Assembly (NCBI RefSeq): GCF_040869045.1
Contig: NC_090319.1
Location: 357,323,739-357,387,738, forward strand
Direction of reading: 5' to 3'
Length of the DNA: 64,000 nucleotides
DNA from: Eurosta solidaginis
Lineage: Eukaryota; Arthropoda; Insecta; Diptera; Tephritidae
The first letter of the stretch is position 1. Each line of letters begins with the position of its first letter. Positions 55,642-64,000 of this stretch are shown here, piece after piece. The notes under the pieces were generated by a model. That model was not told the origin of the DNA and searched no databases. It was given only the letters and a program-made list of their open reading frames with translations. The position numbers and the translations under genes were made by a program.

Positions 55642-55835
55642 CATGTCGGAACTATACAAGATGGCAGCATGGTGACATGCACACAAATATAATTACAAAT
55701 ACCATTTACTTTGTTTTTGTAAATCGATGAACTAATGTCAAAATCGTACTACGCCGGAAGTTGATGTGTGAAATCATATTAAAAAATAACCACTCAAGTG
55801 ATTTGCGGCGGTAACCTGTTCCTGGTTTCGCCATG
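55642..55835. mobile_element. hAT-like MITE, copy 2
   Basis: CATGTCGGAACTATACAAGA, AGCATGGTGACATGC and GTCAAAATCGTACTACGCC follow copy 1 (20370) block by block. The right end TTTCGCCATG is decayed. GATTATAT occurs at 55630-55637 and 55836-55843, an 8 bp duplication with four extra bases on the left side. Confidence 0.8.
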
Positions 55836-55849
55836 GATTATATTCAAAA

Positions 55850-57840
55850 TAAATTTGAACGAAAATTGTTTCAAAATAAAATATGAATATCTGTTTTAAA
55901 GTTGCTTTGTTTGGTGAGCGCTCTTGGCATAAGACTAAAAATTTTCATCATATCCGAATCATAAACATCCCTATATGGTTATATTTCCTCATAATTTTCA
56001 CATGCCTCGGATTCATATCGTATTCCCAAATTGTGAGCACTCCTAGAATGTTTCAAGGGCTTATGTCACATATATTTCGTCTCTTTCAATGTCGATGGAT
56101 TGCGGAGTTATAGGAAAAATTCTAATGGGAACATATGAACACAAAGAAAGGCTCATGTGGAAGAGATGAGGAAAGTGTCGAATGCTTAATGTGAAGCTGG
56201 GAGAATGTTTCTTCGAAACCGTAACAATTTAAATTTTTCTTGGTCTTTGTGCCGTTGTTTTTCAAAGTAAAGGCGCATAAGAAGTAACAAATTTTGCAGA
56301 TTTTACACTAATAACCTTAAAGCTGTTGTAGTCTGGCTGGACATTTGGTGTACGGTTAAAGTATAAGTTTTGAAATTTTGTAATAAAACCTTAATTTATA
56401 AGTATTTTAAAAAAAATTTTGCTTTAGAACTGCAGATAATTTATATCTTGAGCATATCGTTGGATCTTAGATTTGTAGCTTTACCATTCTCTAAAAAATT
56501 TAGTTGAAGTTCGTATAGGTCTGGCCAGACCTATGCATAAGCATAAGGGTTAAGGATTGCAACAAGATATGTCAGTTCGTTATGTAACGAAATCCTTTTT
56601 CCTGCTCGCTATTAGTTTTCTTCAATTTATCATAGTATATATGTACAATGTTATCGCCAACGCTTTTACAACAGTTTAAAAAAAAATATAGTTTTTGGGC
56701 TTTGGGAGTGTTTTGGTCGAAAAATTTACCCTTTCGCCATTTTTTTCGCAGGCTCGAAAATTATTTTTTTGGGTATGCGTAGTGGAACTTTTTTTCCTGA
56801 GCCCAAATCCTAAAGAAAAATCGATGGCGCGATATCGGTTAACTTTCGTCCATACAAATCGACCCAGGTTAATATACATATGTGTCTATCTACTGCATAT
56901 AAACGTGTATATATTTATGTATGTAAATACAAATCTACATCTTACTTATGTCTCAATTCAGGAATAACTCTTTACCGGTCTTATTGTGGTTATGCTATTG
57001 TTTTGCTGTTCCGTTCAGCCCAAACACAAAACTCATATGCGTTCATAGGTATTCAAGAATTCTTAGCTCAGCGTCCTTTGTTTTGAAATTTGACCTGCCT
57101 TGCAATTTTCAATTTCAAATATAAGGTTTTTGTTAGAGCTTTTTTGTGTGTCGATATTTTGACGTTTTATTTAGCCCATTGCTAGGGTTGTGAGGCATTG
57201 TTGTTGTTGTTTTATTTGGTACTATGTTTTTTTTCTTACCACTGAGACTAGTGCTACTTTGTCCATACGAAAAGACTTACATTCTGGACATCTACATACT
57301 CTTTATTTACTCTTATCTATTTGACTCTTTAACAAAATATTTTTATTGCAAAAATTTTGCCAACGAATTTATTTCGTTATTACTCTCCTGTTGTTTTACA
57401 TATTGTTACGACTTTCATTGCAATTTAACTATAAGTACATATGAATATTATTTGTATGTTTGCAACAATATTTTGTGATATTTGCTGGATTGTTTGGCTA
57501 ACGCAATTTACACAAATGCACTTTCATGCGGTTCGTTGATTTTCATCAACTTTGACAAATTTAAATTTCAATTGTTGAATATGGAAGAACATGAAAAAAG
57601 CCAACGCAATTTTAAACTTGTAACCACAAATATATACACATATATATACATGTAAGTACTTATGAACCCTGTATCTCGTATGATAATAATAAACAAACAA
57701 ACAAACAAAAATCGGTAATAAAATTGTGTTGATGACATAACCCTCTCAGAAAGGAAAACAAATAAGCAACGAAGCAAGTTAAAGGGTAAATCAAACTGGA
57801 CATAATATATCTAGCTGAGAAATTTCGTACTACCCAATGT
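55850..57840. other. Intergenic DNA
   Basis: No gene or repeat family recognised. AACAAACAAACAAACAAAA lies at 57690-57708 and a TTGTTGTTG run at 57199-57209. Confidence 0.4.
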
Positions 57841-57845
57841 ACCCG

Positions 57846-58115
57846 TCCCCAAATTGGCCGGACGGGACCTACATGTTTTTTGCCGACTCCGAACGGCATC
57901 TGCAAGGCAGATGAGCTTTCACTGAGAGCTTTTCATGGCAGAAATACACTCGGAGCGCTTGCCAGTCACTGCCGAGGGGCGACCCCGCTTAGAAAAATTT
58001 TCTTCTAATTGAAAAACCTTATTTCTAAAATTTTGATGTTGCTTTGCCCGGGAGTTGAACCAAGGGCATACGATGTGATAGGCGGAGCACGCTACCATCA
58101 CACCACGGTGGCAGC
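57846..58115 (-). mobile_element. SINE copy with intact head, 3' end truncated
   Basis: Reading inward from 58115: GCTGCCACCGTGGTGTGATG, B box GGTTCAACTCC (58056-58046), GCGGGGTCGCCCCTCGG, GTGAAAGCTCATCTGCC and GTCGGCAAAAAACATGTAGG to CCAATTTGGGGACGG. It is very close to the copy at 10784 but lacks the last ~70 bp. Confidence 0.92.
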
Positions 58116-58129
58116 TTAAACTACCGCAT

Positions 58130-58770
58130 AAAATCGAATAAAATTGAGATTAATACATACTTCGAGTAGTACAATGTCTTGGCTGCCTTCACAGGACCGT
58201 GGAGCACATTTAGGTCAGCTGCGCTGAGTGAGCCAATGCCCTTCCTTTATATACGTAAGAATACATCTTGTGTAGCGTAGGATGCCTTAAATTTCAACGG
58301 AGCCAAGCGGCCCTAGACGACAAAGTGCTTGCTAGATATTCCACCCAAATTCTGGCTAGAGCCAGGAATTTGTAGAAGAAACGCACAACACTTTCTTTCA
58401 CCTTTTGGCGTCTACAGCTTCGAGTGAAGTCATTCGTTGGGAATTGCATGCTTTCGCCGTGTATTCCCATAAGAAAGTGTTAAGTTAATATCTCGATCCA
58501 TGACGAAGTGTTTGTACATGACAATAGGAGGATCGATGTGCTTTAACTGAATTACTATAGTTTGTGCAGTGGACCTTCTCTCTACCTCATCAGCAAGACC
58601 GTCGCCAGGTACACCACTGTGACCTGGGATGCATACCACTTTTGTGGCGCACCGAGAGGCTAGTTCGGTGAGCGACTTTCTGTATTCTATAGCAATCTTT
58701 GATGATATTGCTACTGCCTCGACGAGCTTTTGCTGCTGCTTGACTACGATAGTAAATTGCAACAAATGTG
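58130..58770 (-). pseudogene. LINE RNase H C-terminal fragment
   Basis: KVVCIPGHSGVPGDGLADEV (58640-58581) is the RNase H WVPGHSGIxGNExADE block, with Trp/Val and Asn-Glu replaced. Downstream on the minus strand come a NDFTRSCRR block and FLALARIWVEYL (58440-58330), the C-terminal zinc-type and CPALARxR region. Upstream parts are missing. It is a different LINE lineage from the one at 26 kb. Confidence 0.8.
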
Positions 58771-58929
58771 TGATTCTTAGATAGTAGTCATGGAAAAGCT
58801 TCCTTTATCGCTCTTATTCCTGCCTGAAATATGCTGCAGTGGCTCAGCAGCGTAATACTTAAAAATAGCGAAACATATTTTGAGTAGATACCACTACCCA
58901 CATTGTCATTCCGAGGAAGAGTAGAATAT

Positions 58930-59165
58930 GTATAAACTAGCTAATGAAAGTTTTCCGGGATGGTTCCCAAGGGCCTCCATATGCTTATCTGCATATCAAA
59001 CGGCTGTGTTGCCAGGTACCGGATCTCATCATAGTGCTTATGGATATGTTCCCTCGTCCCTATTGGAGGCGGGGCTAGATCGAGCAATTCTTTGCTAAGG
59101 TGTCCCGACTTGTGACAATTAAGCAGATACATTCTGTTCGTCAGCGCTTAGCGGTAAGCGAGTTT
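58930..59165 (-). pseudogene. LINE ORF2 C-terminal fragment of another lineage
   Basis: The minus frame holds YLLNCHKSGHLSKELLDLAP, then PPIGTREHIHKHYDEIRYLA (59131-59010). This arrangement (LLNCHxSGHP...LLDxxPPP...HIHxHxxEI) is a post-RT region in Jockey/CR1-like ORF2 proteins without RNase H. It interrupts or abuts the endonuclease piece next to it. Confidence 0.65.
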
Positions 59166-59177
59166 GAAAGGTCTGCA

Positions 59178-59480
59178 TTAAGAGTGAGCTAACCTGTTCG
59201 TATCCTGTTTCCTGTAAGCTGCAAGAGTGGAAGTTCTCACAAGGAAACAGAAACTTATATCTCTGTGATCAGAATAGAAGTTCAAGTCAGATACTTGCCA
59301 ATCCATAATAAGGCCCGCCAAGGGAGCAGAATGCAGCGGTATATCTAGGACTTCTTTTCTGTTTGCGGGAACGAAGGTAGGTTCCATGTCGAGGTTACTT
59401 AACCTTAGATGATTAACTAAGATAAAATCTTAAAGACGCTCTCCTCTTGGGTTGATGTCCGTATAAGCTAAGATTATTTT
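59178..59480 (-). pseudogene. LINE AP-endonuclease C-terminal fragment
   Basis: DINPRGERL (59462-59436), then an EPTFVPANRKEVLDI block (59384-59340) and DWQVSDLNFYSDHRDISF (59309-59256). This is the end of an APE-type endonuclease. SDHR holds the conserved catalytic Asp-His pair that works in target nicking. There is one stop near 59433. hAT-2 lies just upstream on this strand. Confidence 0.85.
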
Positions 59481-59598
59481 ATGAGAGTTGAGTATGAGGC
59501 AGGAAAATCGAGAGAGTCGTGGGCCTTATACGTCGCAACGTACGCAATCTATTTTCATTCCAATTCGAGGGAAATGCTTACAGTATCTGCGTTACTTA

Positions 59599-60843
59599 CA
59601 GTGGCGTAACAATAGCGTGGCAGGGCTGGCAAAATGCCACAGGCCCCGATCCAAGATGGCCCCTGGCCAAAAGGCCGCGAGCTCATAAATATTACATTTT
59701 ATAAATTATGCTGAAAATTCAAAGTGGGACAACTAAAGACCATAGTATAATTTCAAGTTAGTCGTTCAACATTTCAACCAAACTAAATAAGAGGAGAGAG
59801 GTTAAGAAATTAAGCTCTTTCATTCAAAAAGATCAAAAACTACAATTTTGTTAGGTTATTGGTTTTCCATTGCAAGATCCTACTTACTATCGATGCAAGC
59901 TCTAAAGCACTTTAGTATAAAGCCACCGATTTCTCAAATGCCTTATGAAAATGTCAAGATATCGACATACATAAGTTTGAAAATTTAAAAAATTTAGAGA
60001 TCGATTTTTTGTGTAGCAGAAAAATGGTTCATCATCTCTTAATTTTCTAAAACTCGCCAGACGATGGTAAAACGCCATTTTAATGAGCTTTGCGAAGATG
60101 AGCATCTCCAAGATCCGGAGAGTTTGTTCAATAGTTAGTGAATACATTTATCGGACATCATTATAAACCAACGGAGACCGCGTTTCATTCCAACGAATCT
60201 AAGTAATTGTTGCAAATTCCAGTGTTGTGATGCCTTCCACTTTAAAAGTTTTAAATGACACTAATCTATTAAAAAAAGCTCTAAGATTTGTTGAGATTAT
60301 AAAAAAAAAGACATATCTGAATCATTTGCCAGGGAAATTCTCAGTTTTCGACCCACTCTCAGAGACGAAGACGAAAAAGGTTGTATATTAGCGACCTTCC
60401 TACTTTATTAATTATATAAAATGTTTTTCATCCAGTTTTTGAGACGTATGCACTGCATTACTGTTATTTCTTACAATCCCTGTGACTAGAGCTTGTGCTG
60501 AACGATCATTTTCAAAATTAAAATTGATAAAAACCTACTCAAGAAACTTTATGAGACAAGACAGGTTATATAACTTAGCTATTCTGTCTATTGCAAATTC
60601 TATAGCCCGATCTTTAAATTTTGATATGTTATAGACACTTTGGCGGAACAGAAATCTCGAAAATTCTCTCTTGGTAAGAGAATAGGCCTATGGCCATTAG
60701 TGAGACATATACAACGTGTAATTGAGTACGCTGAAAATCTCGAAATTTTTTAAAATTAACTGAGTACAACGTGACGATTTTTATTAAAAGGGACCCATCA
60801 AAACAATTTGCTACCGGCCCCAGATGGTATAGCTACGCCACTG
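59599..60843 (+). mobile_element. hAT-2 with 8 bp TSD
   Basis: The element runs from CAGTGGCGTA to TACGCCACTG (exact 10 bp TIR, imperfect beyond). It is flanked by an exact 8 bp direct repeat, GTTACTTA, at 59591-59598 and 60844-60851. The 3' third encodes hAT transposase remnants. At 1245 bp it is an internally deleted relic. It lies next to the LINE endonuclease piece and so probably inserted into that LINE. Confidence 0.95.
60300..60632 (+). pseudogene. hAT transposase C-terminus (ZMYM1-like) with dimerisation domain
   Basis: ESFAREILSFRPTLRDEDEK (60321-60380) is followed, in a shifted frame, by TIPVTRACAERSFSKLKLIK and then TYSRNFMRQDRLYNLAILSI (60475-60594). The ACAERSFSKLK...RQDRLxxLAILSIE block is the hAT C-terminal dimerisation signature. 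Upstream catalytic regions are not recognisable. The family is widespread in animals as ZMYM1-like transposases. Confidence 0.9.
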
Positions 60844-60859
60844 GTTACTTAAATTAGAC

Positions 60860-61060
60860 AACGGAAATTAAGTGTAAGTATTGTGGCGAATGTTGACATC
60901 ACTAGGCTGTCACGCAACAACAAAAACATGAAGCAGACACTCTTATGTACATTTATACATTAAAACTAGCAATACTTATGTAGAAGGCGACGAAGAGATA
61001 TCTCACACACGTGCCTGTAGACATCAGCCGAAGTAGTTACTCACACGCATATGGCTATAA
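60860..61060 (+). mobile_element. Possible truncated LTR
   Basis: TATTGTGGCGAATGTTGACA and, 150 bp on, GGCTATAAACTAC look like the start and TATA region of an insect LTR. No right end or target duplication is visible. Confidence 0.3.
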
Positions 61061-61221
61061 ACTACAAATATACATCGCTTCCCAAGGCCGTCGGTTCTAT
61101 GTACCGGAGCGACTCGGAATTCTTCCCAACCAAGGACTGCAATTTCAGTGTAACCCCATTTAATTTGTTGCGTCCCTCCCACAAATTGTCATCCTCCCAG
61201 TAGCTCCTTGCAGCCGGACTG

Positions 61222-61644
61222 CTCCATATTCTCTTGCTCCGGGGAGGTATAGAACCCAATCCGGGTCCGTCTCCTGACCCCGGTCCTGAGAAATGGTTTT
61301 GCTGCATCTGCCGGATAAGAATCTTTTTAGGACGGTCATACTCTTGTCAGTGTGTCTCGTGTAAGGGATGGTTGCATCGGACAGGTTGTTCTGGGCTAGA
61401 TCCCAAAACCAGACGTCCACGTAACTTCTATAAATCTTTTGTGGCTCCTTGCTGTTCCCGCCCTAGGACATCCCGTAGTCTGCGCCCTAGCGCCCTACAC
61501 CGGGTACCCCAATGCTTACCCAAGGATGTCCAGTCCCAGGGCCACAGCATCAGTTGCGTCCAAGCCTTCCACAACGCAGGCGCAGTCACCTGTCACTTAC
61601 TCCCAGGGTGGCGACGTCTCCCCCTATGCACTTCAGACTTCTGA
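61222..61644 (+). pseudogene. LINE N-terminal region: 2A-like motif and PHD-like finger
   Basis: In one frame (61222 on) LHILLLRGGIEPNPGP is followed by KWFCCICRI, SYSCQCVSCKGWLHRTGCSG and, further on, APCC. LLLRGGIEPNPGP resembles the 2A ribosome-skipping signature (D-x-E-x-N-P-G-P after a hydrophobic run), but the Asp is Gly. The Cys/His pattern C-x2-C ... C-x2-C ... W-x-H-x3-C ... C-C is PHD-finger-like, as in the N-terminal part of several APE-type LINEs. There is no ATG in this frame near the motif, so the true start is lost or upstream. The frame ends at 61644, and the endonuclease follows in another frame. Confidence 0.8.
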
Positions 61645-62530
61645 AGTTAAACTGTAATGGATTAACTGGAAAGATCACGGAGATAGCCGATTTCATGTAG
61701 CGGCACAAAATCCGCATTGCTGCGATGCAAGAGACTAAACTCACAGCAAGATCTGCACTGCATACCTGTTCTGGGTATAATGTCCACAGAAAAGATCGTG
61801 AGAACGGAAATGGAGGCGGCCTCGCGTTTACCATACACCACTCTGTGCAATATCATATATTTAATCCCGGCATCGACCGCAGGGACAGTGTCTTAGAGCG
61901 TGAAGGCTTATCTGTCCGGTCAGGCGATGCAAACCTAGAAATCAACAACATCTACATCCCTCCTGCCACCTGTTGCCCCAGTGGATACTGCCCTAATATT
62001 AGCGCCTTACTCACTGGCAACAATCGCATTATCTTAGGCAATTTCAATGCCCATCACGACCTATGGCATTCAAACTTGCGGGCGGAAAGTAGGGGTGAGA
62101 TGTTGGCGGATCAAACAGAAGAAGCGACGTTCTGCACAATAAACGGGGACGCCCCCACACATATGGTGGGAAGCTGTCACAGTTCGCCGGATATTTCAAT
62201 CGTGAGGTCAGAACTCGTAAATTGCGTCAACTGGCAGCCTATGGTAACATTGGCATCCGACCACCTGCCTATTCTTATTTCGCTCGAACGTTCCGCCGAC
62301 TTCATCGTCACAGAAAAACGCACTTTAATCAAATTTAAAAAAAGAAAGTGGGACGAATACAAATTCTTTAAAGACAACCACTTTGCTGCCCTCCCTATCC
62401 CGACTGAAGCCCGCAAAGAGTAGCGTGCTTTCCGCAAGGTCATTGAATCCGCCTCGGCTCGTTTCATTCCCGCTGGTAGAATTCCCGAAATTCGGCCCAC
62501 TTCCCGGCGGAGGCCGCAAATTTAGCGAGA
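61620..62530 (+). pseudogene. LINE AP endonuclease domain
   Basis: The frame has LLKLNCNGLTGKITEIADF, a stop at 61698, then IAAMQETKL (61716-61742), NGNGGGLAF (61804-61830), IILGNFNAHHDLWHS (62028-62072), SSPDISI (62182-62202) and SDHLPILISL (62257-62286). These are the Asn, Glu, Asp/Asn-Ala-His and Ser-Asp-His motifs of APE-type LINE endonucleases, which nick target DNA. The usual GDFNAHH is GNFNAHH here, so a catalytic Asp is replaced. A second stop is at 62421 and a frameshift near 62500. Confidence 0.9.
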
Positions 62531-63700
62531 GAACGTGACCTTATAAGACAGCTCGATCCCGGCGACCCCCAAATAAGGGATATAAACCAACGCATCAGAT
62601 TGCATGTGGATGAAAACAAGCGGGCGAAATGGGAGGAGCACCTAAGCGGTTGTAACCTCTCTGCCGGTGTAGGTAAACTTTGGTCCATCGTAAAGTCCCT
62701 ATCGAATCCGTCTAGACCCAATGACAAAGTTTCCATCGCCTTTGGCGATAAAGTGCTGTCGGATGCGAAAAAATGCGCGAGCGCTTTCTGCCGACAATAT
62801 GTAATGAGTTCTACGGTCGACAAAATAGAAGGAGGGCCAACAGACGCGCATATAAGCATAAATTCAGCGCGTCACCAATTACCATCACCGCCAGAGAGGT
62901 TGAGGATGCCATCGGTCATGCTAAACCATCCAAAGTAGCGGGCCCAGACGGCATAGCCATGCCGATGCTTAAAAGCCTAGGGAAAGAGGGTTTCAAATAT
63001 TTAGCACATGTCTTCAGCCTGTCTCTTTCCACCTTTGTCATAACCGAAAAATGGAAAATGGCCAAGGTGGTCCTGGGAAACCAGCTAACACAGGAGAGTC
63101 GTATCGCCCCATATCTCTCCTATCGCCAGTAGCCTAGACGCTTGAAGCCATTTTGCTCCCCTACTTCAAAGCAAATTTGCAGCTAGCTTGTTATCAGCAT
63201 GGCTTCAGAAAACTCCATAGCACCACCACCGCGTTAAATGCCATCAACACCCAGATAAATTGCGGTTTAAATCAAAAACCCCATCATAGAACAGTACTCG
63301 TTGCGCTAGACCTATCAAAAGCTTTTCATACGGTCAACCATGGCACGTTACTGCAAGACCTGGAAGGGTCTACCCTTCTACCATGTCTTAAAAGGTGGAC
63401 CGCAAATTATCTGGGTCTTCGGCAGGCATCGGTGCAATTAAGAAACGAAACATCAAAACCAAGAAGAACTAAACAAGGGGTGCCACAGGGTGGTGTCCCA
63501 TTCCCACTTTTGTTTATTTTCTACATATCTAAGCTACCTTCGTCACCAGAAGGAGTTACTATCGTTTCCTACGCCTATGACTGCACAATAATAGCCACAG
63601 GCCCAGGCCCACAGATCGATGAGATTTGCAACAGAATAAACGGCTACCTCCCTGATCTCTTCAGTTTTAGCCTCGCGAAACCTGGCATTATCACCGACTA
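62500..63700 (+). pseudogene. LINE reverse transcriptase domain
   Basis: Three frames carry it. 62505-62935: connector with DENKRAKWEEHL and LWSIVKSLSN. 62895-63130: KPSKVAGPDGIAMPMLKSLG. 63100-63700: RPISLLSPVA, stop at 63132, CYQHGFRKLHSTTTALNAI (63189-63245), motif A VLVALDLSKAFHTVNH (63297-63344), GVPQGGV (63477-63497) and motif C VSYAYDCTI (63564-63590). The YADD motif reads YAYD: GAT has become TAT at 63576-63578, which removes one of the two metal-binding aspartates. With the stops and frameshifts the copy is inactive. Confidence 0.92.
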
Positions 63701-64000
63701 AATCCTCCGCGACCTTATTTACAACATGGACGTCCCAAATGTTGACCATTTTGAACATCCACGTCGATGGCACTACGCTACCGACTGTTCTACACTCCAA
63801 AATCTTGGGTGTGACGTTTGATCAGGATCTACATTTTGGTGAGCACGCAGCCGCAATTGTTCCGAAAATCCGGAGCCGTAATTAAATCTTCAAATCCTTT
63901 GCTGGCAGTACTTTACTTGGAGAAAATACAAAGAAATGCTCATTACCACATACAAAGCAATTGGCCAGCCGATTGCGTGCTACGCGTCCCCTATATGGCC

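Larger units (their letters stand above)
61061..64000 (+). mobile_element. Jockey/CR1-like LINE, runs off the window end
   Basis: In order: a 5' segment (61061-61220), a 2A-like motif and PHD-like finger, an AP endonuclease and a reverse transcriptase. The last visible block (63880-63985) reads in one frame like the post-RT thumb (FKSFAGSTLLG; then an ITTYKAIGQPIACYASPIW-type block in the next frame). Stops and frameshifts break it into at least five pieces. G+C content is higher than in its surroundings, consistent with an inserted coding element. Confidence 0.92.

Overview
This window looks like repeat-dense, non-genic DNA of an insect, most likely a true fly and probably a tephritid-type fruit fly. 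That call rests on the high A+T content, the lack of any recognisable host exon, and the mix of relics: Jockey/I-type and RTE non-LTR retrotransposons, Penelope-like elements (PLEs) with GIY-YIG domains, mariner and hAT DNA transposons, a tRNA-derived SINE, and a DINE/Helentron-like repeat family with GACG microsatellites. Species assignment is inference. Every coding remnant I recognise belongs to a mobile element and nearly all are broken. One unassigned 71-codon frame near 42.5 kb is the only candidate for something else.

Layout. 0-7 kb: purine-rich DNA, an RTE reverse transcriptase tail, a TIR MITE, and a ~600 bp near-perfect inverted repeat. 7-15 kb: a ~129 bp tandem array, an internally deleted mariner, an intact SINE with a 14 bp target-site duplication (TSD), then two oppositely oriented members of a family called here E (ends AACAAGTAAGG / ACTGAGTATAAAAA). 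17-21 kb: a PLE whose GIY-YIG region is split by a 1.25 kb insertion carrying a ~152 bp tandem array, followed by a hAT-like MITE with an 8 bp TSD and a candidate hammerhead ribozyme. 26-27 kb: a LINE RNase H tail. 29-39 kb: three more E elements, one carrying a solo LTR with a 4 bp TSD, plus a LINE RT fragment. 41-46 kb: a non-autonomous hAT with perfect 18 bp TIRs and 8 bp TSD that contains another MITE, then a LINE, a mariner and an RTE fragment. 46-55 kb: four pieces of a second PLE family. 57.8-64 kb: a nested pile of SINE, LINE pieces, a second hAT with 8 bp TSD and ZMYM1-type transposase remnants, and a Jockey/CR1-like LINE that runs off the end and has a 2A-like motif before a PHD-like finger.

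How the parts relate. The elements form interacting families. The SINE tail resembles the RTE tail, which suggests RTE-driven mobilisation. The E family, the 18.6-19.8 kb insertion and perhaps the 7.4-8.4 kb array share one blueprint: a tandem array, then a GACG-type microsatellite, then GGACATGGCT and a tail. Two diverged PLE families carry the same short hammerhead-like fold with compensatory changes. Nesting gives relative ages: the PLE is older than the tandem-array insertion, an E element older than the solo LTR, hAT-1 older than the CCCGGTC MITE, and a LINE endonuclease fragment older than hAT-2.
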